From Phaeoceros laevis (lineage: Eukaryota > Anthocerotophyta > Anthocerotopsida > Notothyladales), in the NCBI GenBank assembly GCA_049999765.1, contig JBNGIQ010009448.1:253663-290979 (forward strand): DNA of 37,317 bases, given 5' to 3'. Below the pieces are notes generated by a model. The model made no database searches and had not been told where the DNA came from. It saw nothing but the letters and a program-made list of their open reading frames with translations. The translations under genes and the position numbers were made by a program. Each line of letters starts with the position of its first letter. Positions within the stretch are counted from its first letter, which is position 1. Shown piece after piece: positions 1 to 9,849 of the stretch.

Positions 1-94
1 CCGCACCGAGACGCTACTCCCATACCCTGACCCGTGAAACCCGCACCTAGAAACCCACACCACAACCTCTGGAAGACTCTTGGGCATTTCTGCC

Positions 95-160
95 CACTAG
101 TGCATCGAACCCTGGACCACTCCTTTGCGAGATCAAGGTCTTAACTACAAGACCATGTCT
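95..160 (-). repeat. tRNA-like (SINE-type) promoter remnant
   Basis: Read on the minus strand, positions 112-102 give GGGTTCGATGC, a good RNA polymerase III B box, and 155-141 give an A-box-like stretch (TGGTCTTGTAGTTAA) about 30 nt upstream of it. This spacing is that of a tRNA gene, but I could not fold a full cloverleaf with an acceptor stem, so a tRNA-derived SINE head or decayed tRNA is more likely than a working tRNA gene. The body of such an element would run toward position 1 and beyond the window. Confidence 0.35.
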
Positions 161-1334
161 TAATAGACAAGTTTCGCCGATGTACCTTGCATCCGGTCTG
201 CTAGTTTTTTTGGTTTAAATGATTCTTTTTTTTGTGACTTGCTGCTATTTGCTACCCTATGCTGTTTTTTATTTCTTTTGATTTTTAGCACAAGTAGAGT
301 GGATAAACAATATAATTACAGTTTTAAATCAATGAAATGTATTTACTTGTAAAGGATTCATGCATCAAGGAAACCTGCGTCATGGATACCCTAGTGCATG
401 AAAAACGGAAATCAAATTCAATCTTATTACTCTTCAAATAAATAACCTAATCAAAGTGGTTGAAAGACTCAATTTGTATGGTACAAACAAACAGCTTATT
501 TTGATTCACTCATTATTCGACACATAACTTCCTACCTGCGATTCCTAGGCAGGAAGTCATTAAATATTTCCTCTATGAATCTGCAAAATGCTCTTCTTTC
601 ATGGAGTCGTTAAATATCTTAAAAGCGGCTGCACGTGCCACCAATGTCTTAGTCATCCTGCAATGTGCTTACGAACTCATCGTGCTACTATCCTCAGCAA
701 ACCAACATGCATTTGTTCTCATGCTCACCATGTTGTGGTACTATCGTCTTCAAAGAATCAAATTTCTGAGACTTCGTGACACACATGAGCAACTTGAATC
801 AACTACAAAACCCCAACACCCACATCTTCATTAAAATGTGTGGCCAAACTTACTTATTTAAAGTACCATGATAAGGGGGAAGTCCAGAAATGTGTTTCGG
901 TTGTTGGATAAAACCATGCACACACGACAAAGACGGGCACTAAAAACTATCACGACCCTACGAGAGATCGGCATCCGCGACCCAAAAGTCTTGGCGCAAG
1001 AGAATTGCTTCTAGGTCTCCGCGACGACGGAAGACCTTCACTACTCGTTGAAGGAGACTTGGCAGCATATCTTCGAGCTCTCAGAATGCCCTATTCACCT
1101 TGCAGTCAAGTTTGATTTGTGCATTTCGACTCAGCCTTTTCTAGCTTTAGTTATGGGGAACGCCCAGAAGACCTAGCTCGACAACAAAGAGAGTCAAGAA
1201 GACATGGCCACAGGAGAGGAGGCCCTGCGTGAATGGGACAACACAAGTCTTATGCATGACATCATGTGGGCGAACCAGGTACTTAGCTCTGCACGACTCT
1301 CTACACGACGGATATTGAGCTGAAGGAGGAGGAC
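161..1334. other. Intergenic DNA, no gene seen
   Basis: AT-rich sequence to about 900, then a more mixed stretch. Short open frames at 588-834 overlap each other in different frames and show no domain, compositional bias or splice pattern, so I do not call them. From about 1020 to 1330 several short frames look like a decayed coding sequence interrupted by stops, possibly part of an old mobile element. Confidence 0.5.
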
Positions 1335-1706
1335 ATGCAAGAATTTCCATGGGCAGCCCTTACCATGGCATTCAAGTACACTAAATTCGCTCTCCTGGGA
1401 TGCCTTGTGGAGGACATAGCAAGTGTTATGAGGGAGTGTGAGAAGCGATGGGGCAAAGTCCAGCTCAAGATGGCCAGACTCAAACCAGCCTTTCATCAAG
1501 GCTTAGCAGCGGAAGCAACAACTCTTTTCAAGTTCTACCTCCAGGAGGTGGAACACTTGGCAAAGATTGCTGCCTTTTATCCTAAGCAAGTCAGGTCAGC
1601 ATACTTTGAGAATGTAACTCTAGGCAGCTGCATGGAGTACACATACAATCTTCTACTTATAAAGCTGTGCCTTTTTCTCAAAAATAAAAAATCACGGTCT
1701 AGGTAG
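1335..1706 (+). pseudogene. Unidentified ORF fragment, 123 aa
   Basis: An ATG-started frame of 123 codons. The frame is also open for about 16 codons upstream of the ATG, back to a stop at 1284. The predicted protein is helical and charged around residues 30-85, with many Leu, Lys and Glu residues, as in a real protein. I recognise no family. The frame runs into the first unit of a tandem repeat (1642-1727), so its last 20 or so residues are repeat-derived. The best guess is a broken remnant of a gene or mobile element. It could also be chance. Confidence 0.22.
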
Positions 1707-1824
1707 GGACTTTTTTGAGAGGTTGCGCCATGTCTCATACAATCTTCTACTTATAAAGCTGTGCTATTTTCTCAGAAAAAGAACAATCACAATCTACAGG
1801 TAGGGACTTTTTTGAGAGGCTGCG
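1642..1824 (+). repeat. Tandem direct repeat, two units of about 86 bp
   Basis: Unit 1 (1642-1727) and unit 2 (1736-1824) both begin CATACAATCTTCTACTTATA and both carry TAGGGACTTTTTTGAGAGG near the end, with small indels in the A-rich middle. An 8-nt spacer separates them. It looks like a local tandem duplication. No function is evident. Confidence 0.8.
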
Positions 1825-2543
1825 TTAATCCTTAAGAGACCACTGGGACAAAAATGTCTGCGCGAGCCACTTTAACGATGCTTTCTACTATCTCCTATGA
1901 GAAAAAATTATTTTATTGCCTTATATAGTAGTGTTAGAAAGGTGACGTCGTGCTGATGCCGGATCAGCCTATTAGATTCTTTATTTGAGGCCTTGGTTGG
2001 CGGCCAGCAAGGAAGATTCCTCCAACGGGATGCTTGATACCCCTGTTTTCCGTGGAAAGTGAGTTTGAGGGCCGACTTTCAAGCCGGGCACAAAGAGCCC
2101 TTCTAACGGAAGTTTCATGGGTTTCCAAACCCCGGGCTCTTAAGGGTTAAGCCAATTAATTGTATTTCTTACTTCTACAGACTTCTAGACGTAATTGTTG
2201 TAAGTATTCCTCTGCCTACCTCTATTCCGGCCCCTTTCCGCTCCTTCGGGGATGGCTATAACAAGTTCAGCTTGAAGTATGCCCAATAAGTTACGCCTAT
2301 CCTAAAGTTAACTTAACACTATCGTCATCTAAACCTGAAAGGGTCAAGACACAAGTCACTAAAGCTGTCAAGAGTGACAGCGACAGCCCTAGAGAGGGCC
2401 GCCCAAGTGGACCCGCCATGTGGACTACTAGTAGCCTCTGGAGGGAGTAGTCGTCATGAACAACTTTCATAGATGAACAACGAGACGCAAGAAACGCAAA
2501 CTTACGTACCGAAGTTGGACTGCTACTGCTGAAAAACCCTGCA
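1825..2543. other. Intergenic DNA upstream of PPR protein 1
   Basis: About 700 bp with no convincing gene. It should hold the promoter and 5' leader of the PPR gene that starts at 2544, but I see no clear TATA box. The only frame of note (2297-2569, minus) overlaps the PPR start and has no family signature. Confidence 0.5.
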
Positions 2544-5500
2544 ATGCTCCACCTACAATTTGGCATCACAAACGGGATGCAACATCAGCGGTGGTTTTGG
2601 ACGCCAGCAGCTGGGAGGCAGGTCCACACCCTGGAGCTGGAGGGGAGGTTAAATGTGCCTCCGAGGCAATGGATTTACTCAAGCTGCACATTTGTGCCGT
2701 GCAGTGGCTTAGCAGCCAAGCTACGCATACCGGACAATAGCAGTGCTGGAGAACGACAAGAGTTGTCGTGGAGGCAGTATTTCTTGGACTCCACGTTGTG
2801 GTGGGACTGCAGGATGAACAAGAAGAGCGCACGCTCTCCCGACTTCAGGCACAAGGAGTCCAAGGAGCCCATATGGCTGAACAACTTCTACAAGCCTGAC
2901 TGGGTGGATGCGGAGCTGGCTGCCTTGGACAAGCAGGTTGGACGGTCTGCTCAGCCTACATCCAACCCCTTGTTGCATCATAATGCTGCTGCTCCGACGG
3001 TGCCAGAGTGCCAAGGGTACGGAACGGCTCAGGCTGTAATCGAACAACTTTGTGAGAATGGGCAGCTAAGTCCAGCAGTGGATGCTTTGACCATCTTGGC
3101 GGAGACGCATTCTCGTGTGTCCTCCTCTCTGCTGTACAGAGTCATTCGGATATGCGGGGCTGAAAAAAATCTGGTGTTGGGGCGACGACTTGATGACCTC
3201 ACCGTCAAGCTTGGGTACGGATCCAACGCATTTGTGGGAAACCATCTCTTGCGCATGTATGCATGTCAAGGCCGGTTACAGGAGGCGATGCAGGTGTTCA
3301 CAAGGGTGGCCAAACCTAATGTCTTCATTTGGTCTTCGATCATCTCTGCGCATACTGCACACGGGAAACCTATTGAGGCCATTCAACTGTACCATGAAAT
3401 GCGCAGGTCAGGTTTGGAGCCGGATAATCACATTTTTGTCGCTGCCCTGCAAGCTTGTGCAAGAGCGGAAGATGTGCAATCTGGCAGGCAGGTTCACGCT
3501 GATGTGTTGCAGACTGGCAGTCAGCCTGACTCTTTTGTTTGCACCTGCCTTGTGGACATGTATGCAAAATGTGGTCAGTTGGAAGATGCACGCAAAGTGT
3601 TCGACAGTCTGTCCACAAGGAATGCGGTAACATGGACTGCCATGATTAATGGGTATGCTGAGCACGGGCTGGGTCCCCAGGCGCTCACATTGTATGCAAG
3701 GATGGAACAGGAGGGCCTGCTTTTAGCAAACAGTGTTACGTATACATGCCTCCTGAAGGCTTGTACAATTGCTGGAGCTCTACAGCAGGGCAGGCAACTG
3801 CATTCAGTGGTCGTGGAAAGAGGACTGCTTGAAGGTGACGTAGTACTGGGCACTTGTCTCGTAAATATGTATGCAAAATGTGGCCAGTTGGAAGATGCAC
3901 GCAAAGTGTTTGACAGTCTAGCCACAAGGAGTGCGCGAACATGGAATGCCATGATACATGCGTATGCTGAGCATGGGCTCGGTCCCCAGGCCCTCACGTT
4001 GTATGCAAGGATGGAGCTGGAAGGCCTGATTTTAGCAGACCGTGTTACGTATGTTTGCCTCCTGAAAGCTTGTACAAGTGCTGGTGCTCTACAGCAGGGC
4101 AGGCAGCTGCACTCACGGATCGTGGAAAGAGGACTACTTGAAGGTGACGTAGTACTGGGCACTTGTCTCGTAGATATGTATGCAAAGTGTGGCCAGTTGG
4201 AAGATGCACGCAAGCTGTTTGACAGTCTGTCCTCAAGGAATGAGGTAACATGGGTTGTCATGATTAATGGGTATGCTGAGCATGGGCTCGCTCCTCAGGC
4301 GCTTGCATTGTATGCAGCTATGGAGAAGGAAGACGTGATTTTAACAGGCAGTGCTACGTATATTTGCCTCCTCAAAGCCTGTACAAGTGCTGGTGCTCTA
4401 CAGCAGGGCAGGCAGCTGCATTCAGGGATTGTGGAAAGAGGACTTCTTGAAGGTGATGTAGTCCTGGGCAGTTGTCTCGTAAATATGTATGCAAAATGTG
4501 GCCAGTTGGAAGATGCACGCAAAGTGTTTGACAGTCTGTCCACAAGGAATGAGGTAACATGGACTGCCATGATTGATGGGTATGCTGAGCACGGGCTCGC
4601 TCCCCAGGCGCTCGCATTGTATGCAATTATGGAGAAGGAAGGCGTGATTTTAGCAAACTGTGTTACGTATGTTTGCCTCCTCAAAGCTTGTACAAGTGCT
4701 GGTGCTCTACAGCAGGGCAGGCAGCTGCATTCAAGGGTCGTGGAAAGAGGACTACTTGAAGGTGATTTAGTCCTAGGCACTTGTCTCGTAAATATGTATG
4801 CAAAGTGTGGCCAGTTGGAAGATGCAAGCAAAGTGTTTGATAATCTGTCCACAAGGAATGCAGTAACATGGAATGCCATGATAAATGGGTACGGTAGAAA
4901 CAATGAAGGCCACAAGGCTATAGTCTGCTTCGAAGAGATGATACTGGCTGGTATTCAGCCTGATGACGCCACATTTACTTGCCTTCTTGTGGCATGCAGT
5001 AATGCGGGGCTGGTCAGTAAGGGTCGACAGTACTTTGATGCCATGGTGAAACAGCATGGCCTCAACCCGACAACTGGGCATTATCTGTGCATGGTTGATC
5101 TTTTTGGGCGGGCAGGCCATTTAGGTGAGGCGGAGAAGGTGCTGAAATCAGCTGGGTGTGAAAACGATGCTGTTGGGTTGATGTCATTGCTGAATGCCTG
5201 CAAGAGTCATGGGGATATAGAGCGGGGAACACGGTGTTTTGAAAGTCTTGTTGAGCTGGATCCTCAGCATGCCGCTGCATATGTGCTCATGGCCAACATG
5301 TACGCAGATGCAGATAGGTGGGTGGATGTAGATAAAATTGAAAGGCTGAGAAAGTTGGCAGGAGCTAACAAGAAACCTGCAATGGCAGGCATTGAGGTGA
5401 ACAAGCAGGTGCATACATTTGTTGTGGGGGAAGAAATGGGTGACCTTTCAAGCAAGGTTCGGAGCACAAATGAACGGTTGAAGGAGGAAGGGAACCATGT

Positions 5501-5774
5501 TTCACACACCAAGCTGGTGTTGAAGCCAGTGTCTGAGAAGGAGAAGGAAGATCAACTGTGTGGGCATGCTGAGAAGCTAGCTTTGGCGTTTGGTCTCTTG
5601 AACACTCCCTGTGGCACACCTCTGCTGGTAACCAAAAACCTGCGGATGTGCAGGGACTGCCACTCTTCTACCGAGATTATGTCTAGGGTTGAAAAGAGGG
5701 ACATCGTTGTACGGGACGCACACCGTGTGCATCGATTCGAGGCAGGGTCCTGTAGCTGTAAGGGGCGACATTGA
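2544..5774 (+). CDS. PLS-class PPR protein with variant DYW (KP/GRH) domain, PPR 1
   Basis: Intronless, 1076 aa, starting at the first ATG of the frame. It is a predicted organelle RNA-binding protein that would pick one RNA site and edit it. Residues about 80-130 hold a block shared with PPR 2 (SPDF-RH--SKE--WL and KP-WVDA-LAALD). PPR motifs begin near 190, in P, L and S order, and include a nearly identical 103-residue unit repeated between about 340 and 760. The E1/E2 motifs follow from about 878. The PG-box position reads K944-P945. The deaminase-like domain has H1008-A-E1010 (canonical HSE), C1036-RD-C1039-H zinc ligands and a last CSCKGRH where canonical proteins end CSCGDYW. These changes match the DYW:KP class of hornworts, lycophytes and ferns, proposed for U-to-C editing. 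The target, and mitochondrial or plastid location, are unknown. The N-terminus has no obvious clean presequence. Confidence 0.93.
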   Translation: MLHLQFGITNGMQHQRWFWTPAAGRQVHTLELEGRLNVPPRQWIYSSCTFVPCSGLAAKLRIPDNSSAGERQELSWRQYFLDSTLWWDCRMNKKSARSPDFRHKESKEPIWLNNFYKPDWVDAELAALDKQVGRSAQPTSNPLLHHNAAAPTVPECQGYGTAQAVIEQLCENGQLSPAVDALTILAETHSRVSSSLLYRVIRICGAEKNLVLGRRLDDLTVKLGYGSNAFVGNHLLRMYACQGRLQEAMQVFTRVAKPNVFIWSSIISAHTAHGKPIEAIQLYHEMRRSGLEPDNHIFVAALQACARAEDVQSGRQVHADVLQTGSQPDSFVCTCLVDMYAKCGQLEDARKVFDSLSTRNAVTWTAMINGYAEHGLGPQALTLYARMEQEGLLLANSVTYTCLLKACTIAGALQQGRQLHSVVVERGLLEGDVVLGTCLVNMYAKCGQLEDARKVFDSLATRSARTWNAMIHAYAEHGLGPQALTLYARMELEGLILADRVTYVCLLKACTSAGALQQGRQLHSRIVERGLLEGDVVLGTCLVDMYAKCGQLEDARKLFDSLSSRNEVTWVVMINGYAEHGLAPQALALYAAMEKEDVILTGSATYICLLKACTSAGALQQGRQLHSGIVERGLLEGDVVLGSCLVNMYAKCGQLEDARKVFDSLSTRNEVTWTAMIDGYAEHGLAPQALALYAIMEKEGVILANCVTYVCLLKACTSAGALQQGRQLHSRVVERGLLEGDLVLGTCLVNMYAKCGQLEDASKVFDNLSTRNAVTWNAMINGYGRNNEGHKAIVCFEEMILAGIQPDDATFTCLLVACSNAGLVSKGRQYFDAMVKQHGLNPTTGHYLCMVDLFGRAGHLGEAEKVLKSAGCENDAVGLMSLLNACKSHGDIERGTRCFESLVELDPQHAAAYVLMANMYADADRWVDVDKIERLRKLAGANKKPAMAGIEVNKQVHTFVVGEEMGDLSSKVRSTNERLKEEGNHVSHTKLVLKPVSEKEKEDQLCGHAEKLALAFGLLNTPCGTPLLVTKNLRMCRDCHSSTEIMSRVEKRDIVVRDAHRVHRFEAGSCSCKGRH
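3561..5105 (+). repeat. 309-bp in-frame tandem repeat inside PPR 1
   Basis: The marker TATGCAAA recurs at 3561, 3870, 4179, 4488 and 4797, exactly 309 bp apart each time. One unit is 103 codons, one S, one P and one L motif (the P and L motifs are 36 residues rather than 35). The units differ by few bases, and many of the amino-acid changes fall at or near RNA-contacting residue 5 or the last residue of the motif. After 4797 the similarity fades across the next P motif. This is recent unequal duplication within a coding sequence, in frame throughout. Confidence 0.95.
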
Positions 5775-7167
5775 GCGAGAAGAAAAATTGCCAATTGAAA
5801 CAGTTCCACCTCTGCCTGCGGTTGGTCACGCACTAGGCAGTGGTTACCCAGGGTAGCCCTCCAAAACAGTTGACGGTGTGACTGTCCAAGAACTCATTGA
5901 GGGCGGAGTCGAAGTTGGAGGTTTCTGCATCCATGGGAGCGGACGAGGCTGCTGTTTTGTGCGTGGGGCATACCTGCTTCAGGGCATGGCGCCATGGCTG
6001 GCAGCATGTGGCATGAGGCCATGGCTGGCAGCATCTGGCATGAGGTAAATCATATGCTTGCTTGCTGCCATTTGTGGAAATGTGTGTTATTTGCAGGTGC
6101 GAATGGGAAGGGTCCAAAATTTCAAAGACTCAGAAAATCCACCACTGATCACTTGCAAGCGTGGGCAACATTTGATGTGAATAGCAGAACGTTTTACCAC
6201 ATCCTCCAGTGAGGGCCCATTTCAAGAACTTCCTTCTTCTTCATGCCATATTATGATCCACGTTCTATGAATGTGGGTGCAACGCTTCAAGCCCTCCAAT
6301 CCAACCTTGGTTACTTTGTTGTGATCAAAGCCCTTGTCTTCTATTTCATCCAAGGCGAAGGAAATGAAGTTTCTTTACAACCCCACCTTTTCACCACACC
6401 TTGAAGTGGGGCTGCACACCTTGATGTTTGAATGCATGTGTCTCGCCGCTTTGCTACTTATGCCTTTGCTGCTCTACAGGGGGGTAACTAAAACCTCCAA
6501 AATGGTCTCCTCCCTTAAAGTTCAAGTGACGCCTACGTCCGTCTCGAAGTTTCGCGTTTCTCAAGATTGTGAAAGATAAAATCGAATCTGTACGAACAAG
6601 GACATCAACTCGCACTGCTACGCTGGCTTTGTGGCACCAAGCCCACCAGCCTCTAACGTAACGGCGGTAGGTGCATTATTATCCTTGACCAGCAAAACAG
6701 TGATCTCGTGGGCGCGGCAACACGCCGCAGTGGGCGGCGATGAGCCAGCGGACTCTTATTACAGCATGTCCTGAGAAACACTTGGCGATGGATATCGATA
6801 CCGAGCCAGGCCTGCCTGTCTCACAGATACCTCTGCCTGCCAGTCTAGGAAATGCCGCCCGGCCCGGCACCTTCATTTATTGAGTTTCAATTCGCAAATG
6901 TTGAGGTTGCATGCGAATTGCAGTCTCTCTTGAGACGACAATGTCCAGAACCATCTAAAGAATCAGTCCATTCCGAGGACGATATCTAAATTACAGCAGC
7001 TGCAGACAGTGAAACATTCCTCCACTGCCCACATTCAGCCAAAGAACGAAACCCACACTCCCGATCGATCGCAAACAAGAAACTTTCTCACAGCCAACAT
7101 TTGAATCGTTCACCCAGCCACCAACGCATTATTCGTCAACTCAATTCGCTCATCAACGAATCCATGA
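5775..7167. other. Intergenic DNA between PPR 1 and the peroxidase
   Basis: The two genes converge here, so both 3' ends should lie in this stretch. No open frame shows a recognisable domain. A 27-bp tandem repeat lies at 5992-6045. The frames at 5994-6212 and 6334-6579 lack support; the second begins at a TTG rather than an ATG. Confidence 0.5.
5992..6045 (+). repeat. 27-bp tandem direct repeat, two units
   Basis: Units 5992-6018 and 6019-6045 begin CCATGGCTGGCAGCAT and end GGCATGAGG, differing at one base. No coding role is apparent. Confidence 0.85.
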
Positions 7168-8127
7168 TCAGTTGAAGGCCCTGCAGTTGAGCCTGACCTC
7201 GCCCTGCGCGCCCGTGAGCACCTGGATCCTCCCCATCTTCACCATAGCCTTCCCGAACTTCTTCAAAAAAGTGGTCTGGCTGTTGGCGTTCCTCAGCACC
7301 GCCGCGCGCGTGACCGCGTCCACCACCAACGCGTGGTCCGACGGGAACAGCCCCCGATTCTTCAACCCCTCCGAGTAGTACCGGCTGTCGAACCGCTTGG
7401 GCGTCGGCTCCATGTTCACCAGCGTCCCCGCCCCCGCCGCGCACTGCGTCCTCAACTGCGCGGCCAACCGCGCGTCCAAGCCCGTCGCCGCCGCGGACGC
7501 GTTCAGCCGCGGCGCGATCACCCCGCAGTGCGCCTGCCCGATGCTGTGCGACCCCGACAGCGTCACCATCTCGTCCTGCGTCAGGCCCTTGGCAAAGAAC
7601 AGGTCCGTCAGCTGCGCCACGTCGAAGGTGGGCGGAGGGAGGTTGCCACGCAGATCGGCCGCCGACGACCGCGCGCCGTCGCGCCGCCCGCCCTCCACCG
7701 CCCACGACAGGCCGCCCGCCAGCACCACGCTGTCGCGCGCCGCGTACGCCAGCACGTCCGCGCAGGAGACGGTGCCGGGGCAGGTCGCCTCCAGCTGCGC
7801 TTTGGCGGCGTCGACGACCTCGAATCCGCGCAGGCTGTTGGCGTTGCCGAAGCCGTCCTTCTCCGCGGGGTCTTTCCCCGGGACGGAGTCGACGAGGACG
7901 GAGGCGTCGCAGCCGTGCACGAAGCAGTCGTGGAAGTGCAGCCGCAGAAGCCCCGCGGCCGTTGCCACCGGCTTCTTCTTGAACGCCGTGGCCACGGCCT
8001 TCTGGATGATCTTCTCGGCGCTGGGGCACGTCGTCTTGTAGAAACCCACCGTCAGCTGAGCCGAGGCCAGCGGCGCGCTCAACTCCCACACCACAAGCAA
8101 TGCAGCGATTAGCAGCAGCTTCTGCAT
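7168..8127 (-). CDS. Secreted class III peroxidase
   Basis: A 319-aa plant-type heme peroxidase (EC 1.11.1.7) that oxidises phenolics with hydrogen peroxide in the cell wall or vacuole. The chosen ATG at 8127 starts a signal peptide (MQKLLLIAALLVVWELSAPLASA), after which the mature protein begins near QLTVGFY. The distal heme motif LRLHFHDCF gives R62 and H66; the proximal motif SGSHSIGQAHC gives H194; GGRRDG lies at 146-151. All eight family cysteines are present (34, 68, 73, 116, 122, 201, 229, 314), so four disulfides can form. The length is normal. An ATG at 8166 in frame would add 13 residues rich in serine and is a less likely start; the frame stays open to 8502 but without ATG support. 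The gene is intronless although family members commonly have introns. Confidence 0.94.
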   Translation of the reverse strand: MQKLLLIAALLVVWELSAPLASAQLTVGFYKTTCPSAEKIIQKAVATAFKKKPVATAAGLLRLHFHDCFVHGCDASVLVDSVPGKDPAEKDGFGNANSLRGFEVVDAAKAQLEATCPGTVSCADVLAYAARDSVVLAGGLSWAVEGGRRDGARSSAADLRGNLPPPTFDVAQLTDLFFAKGLTQDEMVTLSGSHSIGQAHCGVIAPRLNASAAATGLDARLAAQLRTQCAAGAGTLVNMEPTPKRFDSRYYSEGLKNRGLFPSDHALVVDAVTRAAVLRNANSQTTFLKKFGKAMVKMGRIQVLTGAQGEVRLNCRAFN

Positions 8128-8166
8128 TGGGCTCCTCCTCCAGCTCGAGCTCGAGCTCCCTTCCAT

Positions 8167-9849
8167 TGTGAGATGAGAGACACCTGGGTGGAACTCTCTT
8201 TTGATGCAGTCGGCTAGCACGACCTTTCTACTACACCACCACCCTTGAAAGCGTGGTCGGAAACCTGAGGTTTCTCCCGGGAAAGGAAAGAAAAGAAGAT
8301 GGCACACTCCAAACTCCCACGAGAATGTGCTTGGGAGGTGTGGAAAAAGTACTCCAGAAGAATGGATGCAGAGTGAAGAGTGGAGCGCTCGTTTTGTAGT
8401 ACGGGCTAATCGAGCGTTTGGGAGGGAGGCGGACGGCCGGAGGCAGCTGGCAGAGCTCCCTGCCAGGCTGGCTTTGAATGGGTCAACGCTGCCGGGCGAC
8501 AAGTAGCTGCCACCCGGCGAGGCTGCCGACCGGGGTGGACAAGCAAAGCAGGGCTTGCGTCTTGTTATTATTGAGGATATGCTCTACAGTATCACCACTT
8601 GCGACAGGAGCGAATGCGGACCCTGAAAACGATAAGGCCACCACCACATCCGGCCGACTGATCCTGTCGTAGCAGGAGCTGGGAATGTCGTGTTTAGGAT
8701 GGGTTTGTTACTACTAGCTCACAACTTCACTTGAAATCATCTCGCCAAGTGCGTGGGTCCCCTGACGGTCCTTCTAGAGTCCGTCGAACCAGACTCTCCA
8801 ATATGGTTGTCACCAGCCGCCAGAGCCGTCCTAGTCCCATACATCCTAGTTTGGAGGAGCTCGTTCATCTTGTCATCGTCCATGGCTTGTTAATTAGTAG
8901 AGAGAGCTCGGGATTGAGTAATCGGTGCAGGGAGAAGATGAGAGATAACCAGCGGCCCTGCAACCTTGGCTTTGTTTTGAACGGGGCAAGGAGCTGGAGC
9001 GGCTGGTCAGACGGAATTCGAAGAAGCCGGCTGGCCACCGGTGTCGTTTCTGCACCCTGCGCCGGCTTCTGGATGCGGACGCTCTGTCGGCCTTCCTACT
9101 AGAATTCCGCCAACCGCCGGCCAGATTGAATTTGATGCTGCCGCTGGAGTGCCTTGGAAGAAAGTGCTCCGTGCCAGGCATTACAACTCCAGCTTGCAGA
9201 TGCAAAACCTTGCTCAAACCCTAGCACACTCCCTTCTCGAATGCTCTTGAATACCTCCTGAAGTGGCTGCCTTCACAACCTCGAGAGTCCCTGTACAAAC
9301 GTCTGCGACCTCGAAGTTGCTTTCCTGTTCCTCAAAGCATTTGAGCTTCCGAGACCTGAAAGCCACCTTGCAAGCCTTCCGCACTCCATCCATTCCTGAA
9401 GATCTAGCCAAAACCTAGGGACCATGGCTGCAAATGGGAAACATCAAGCTTGTGGAGGTTGTGCAGGTTAGGGCACCAGTCTTGGAATCCTCGAAGGACG
9501 CGCAAAGGCAAGCAAGCCGATATCATTCAACGCAGTTTGTTCAACAACCTTGGAACTAGGACACATCCTTCGAGATCGAACCTGTAGAACCTCTCCTGGA
9601 AAGATTGGCTCCCCGACAGTGTGCGCAATTCCCTTGTCGTTTCCCCTGTTCCAACAAAAAAGGGCCATCTCCTTCCTCCATGGCCAGCTGCACCTTCCCT
9701 AGGCCCTGTACTTCTTGTCAATTTCTTAAGCACCTGCGCACGCACAGCAGCTTGAGCAGCTATCCAGCCAGCCAGCTATCTGGAGCAGGTCAGAGATGAT
9801 GCAGTGCAATCAGTAAGAGAGACCTAGTACCGCACCGGTACCTCGAACC
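8167..9849. other. Intergenic DNA, divergent promoters of peroxidase and DUF26 gene A
   Basis: About 1.7 kb between divergent genes. The frames at 8731-9102 (+) and 8894-9217 (-) overlap, differ in strand and carry no motif. No TATA box is convincing for either gene. I see nothing else that can be named. Confidence 0.5.

Noticed and set aside
588-834. Two overlapping small ORFs
   Set aside because: Different frames over the same DNA, no motif, no splice sites and no repeat or compositional support.
3575-4915. Minus-strand frames of 228 and 206 aa across PPR 1
   Set aside because: They are antisense shadows of the 309-bp repeat; their repetition mirrors the PPR units.
7136-8112. Long open frames opposite or out of frame with the peroxidase (317 and 259 aa)
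   Set aside because: They are low-complexity Arg/Gly/Ala frames caused by the high GC of the real gene; the peroxidase frame has all catalytic residues.
8128-8502. Long N-terminal extension of the peroxidase frame (444 aa in all)
   Set aside because: The outermost start is TTG, the extra residues show no domain, and the family signal peptide begins exactly at the ATG at 8127.
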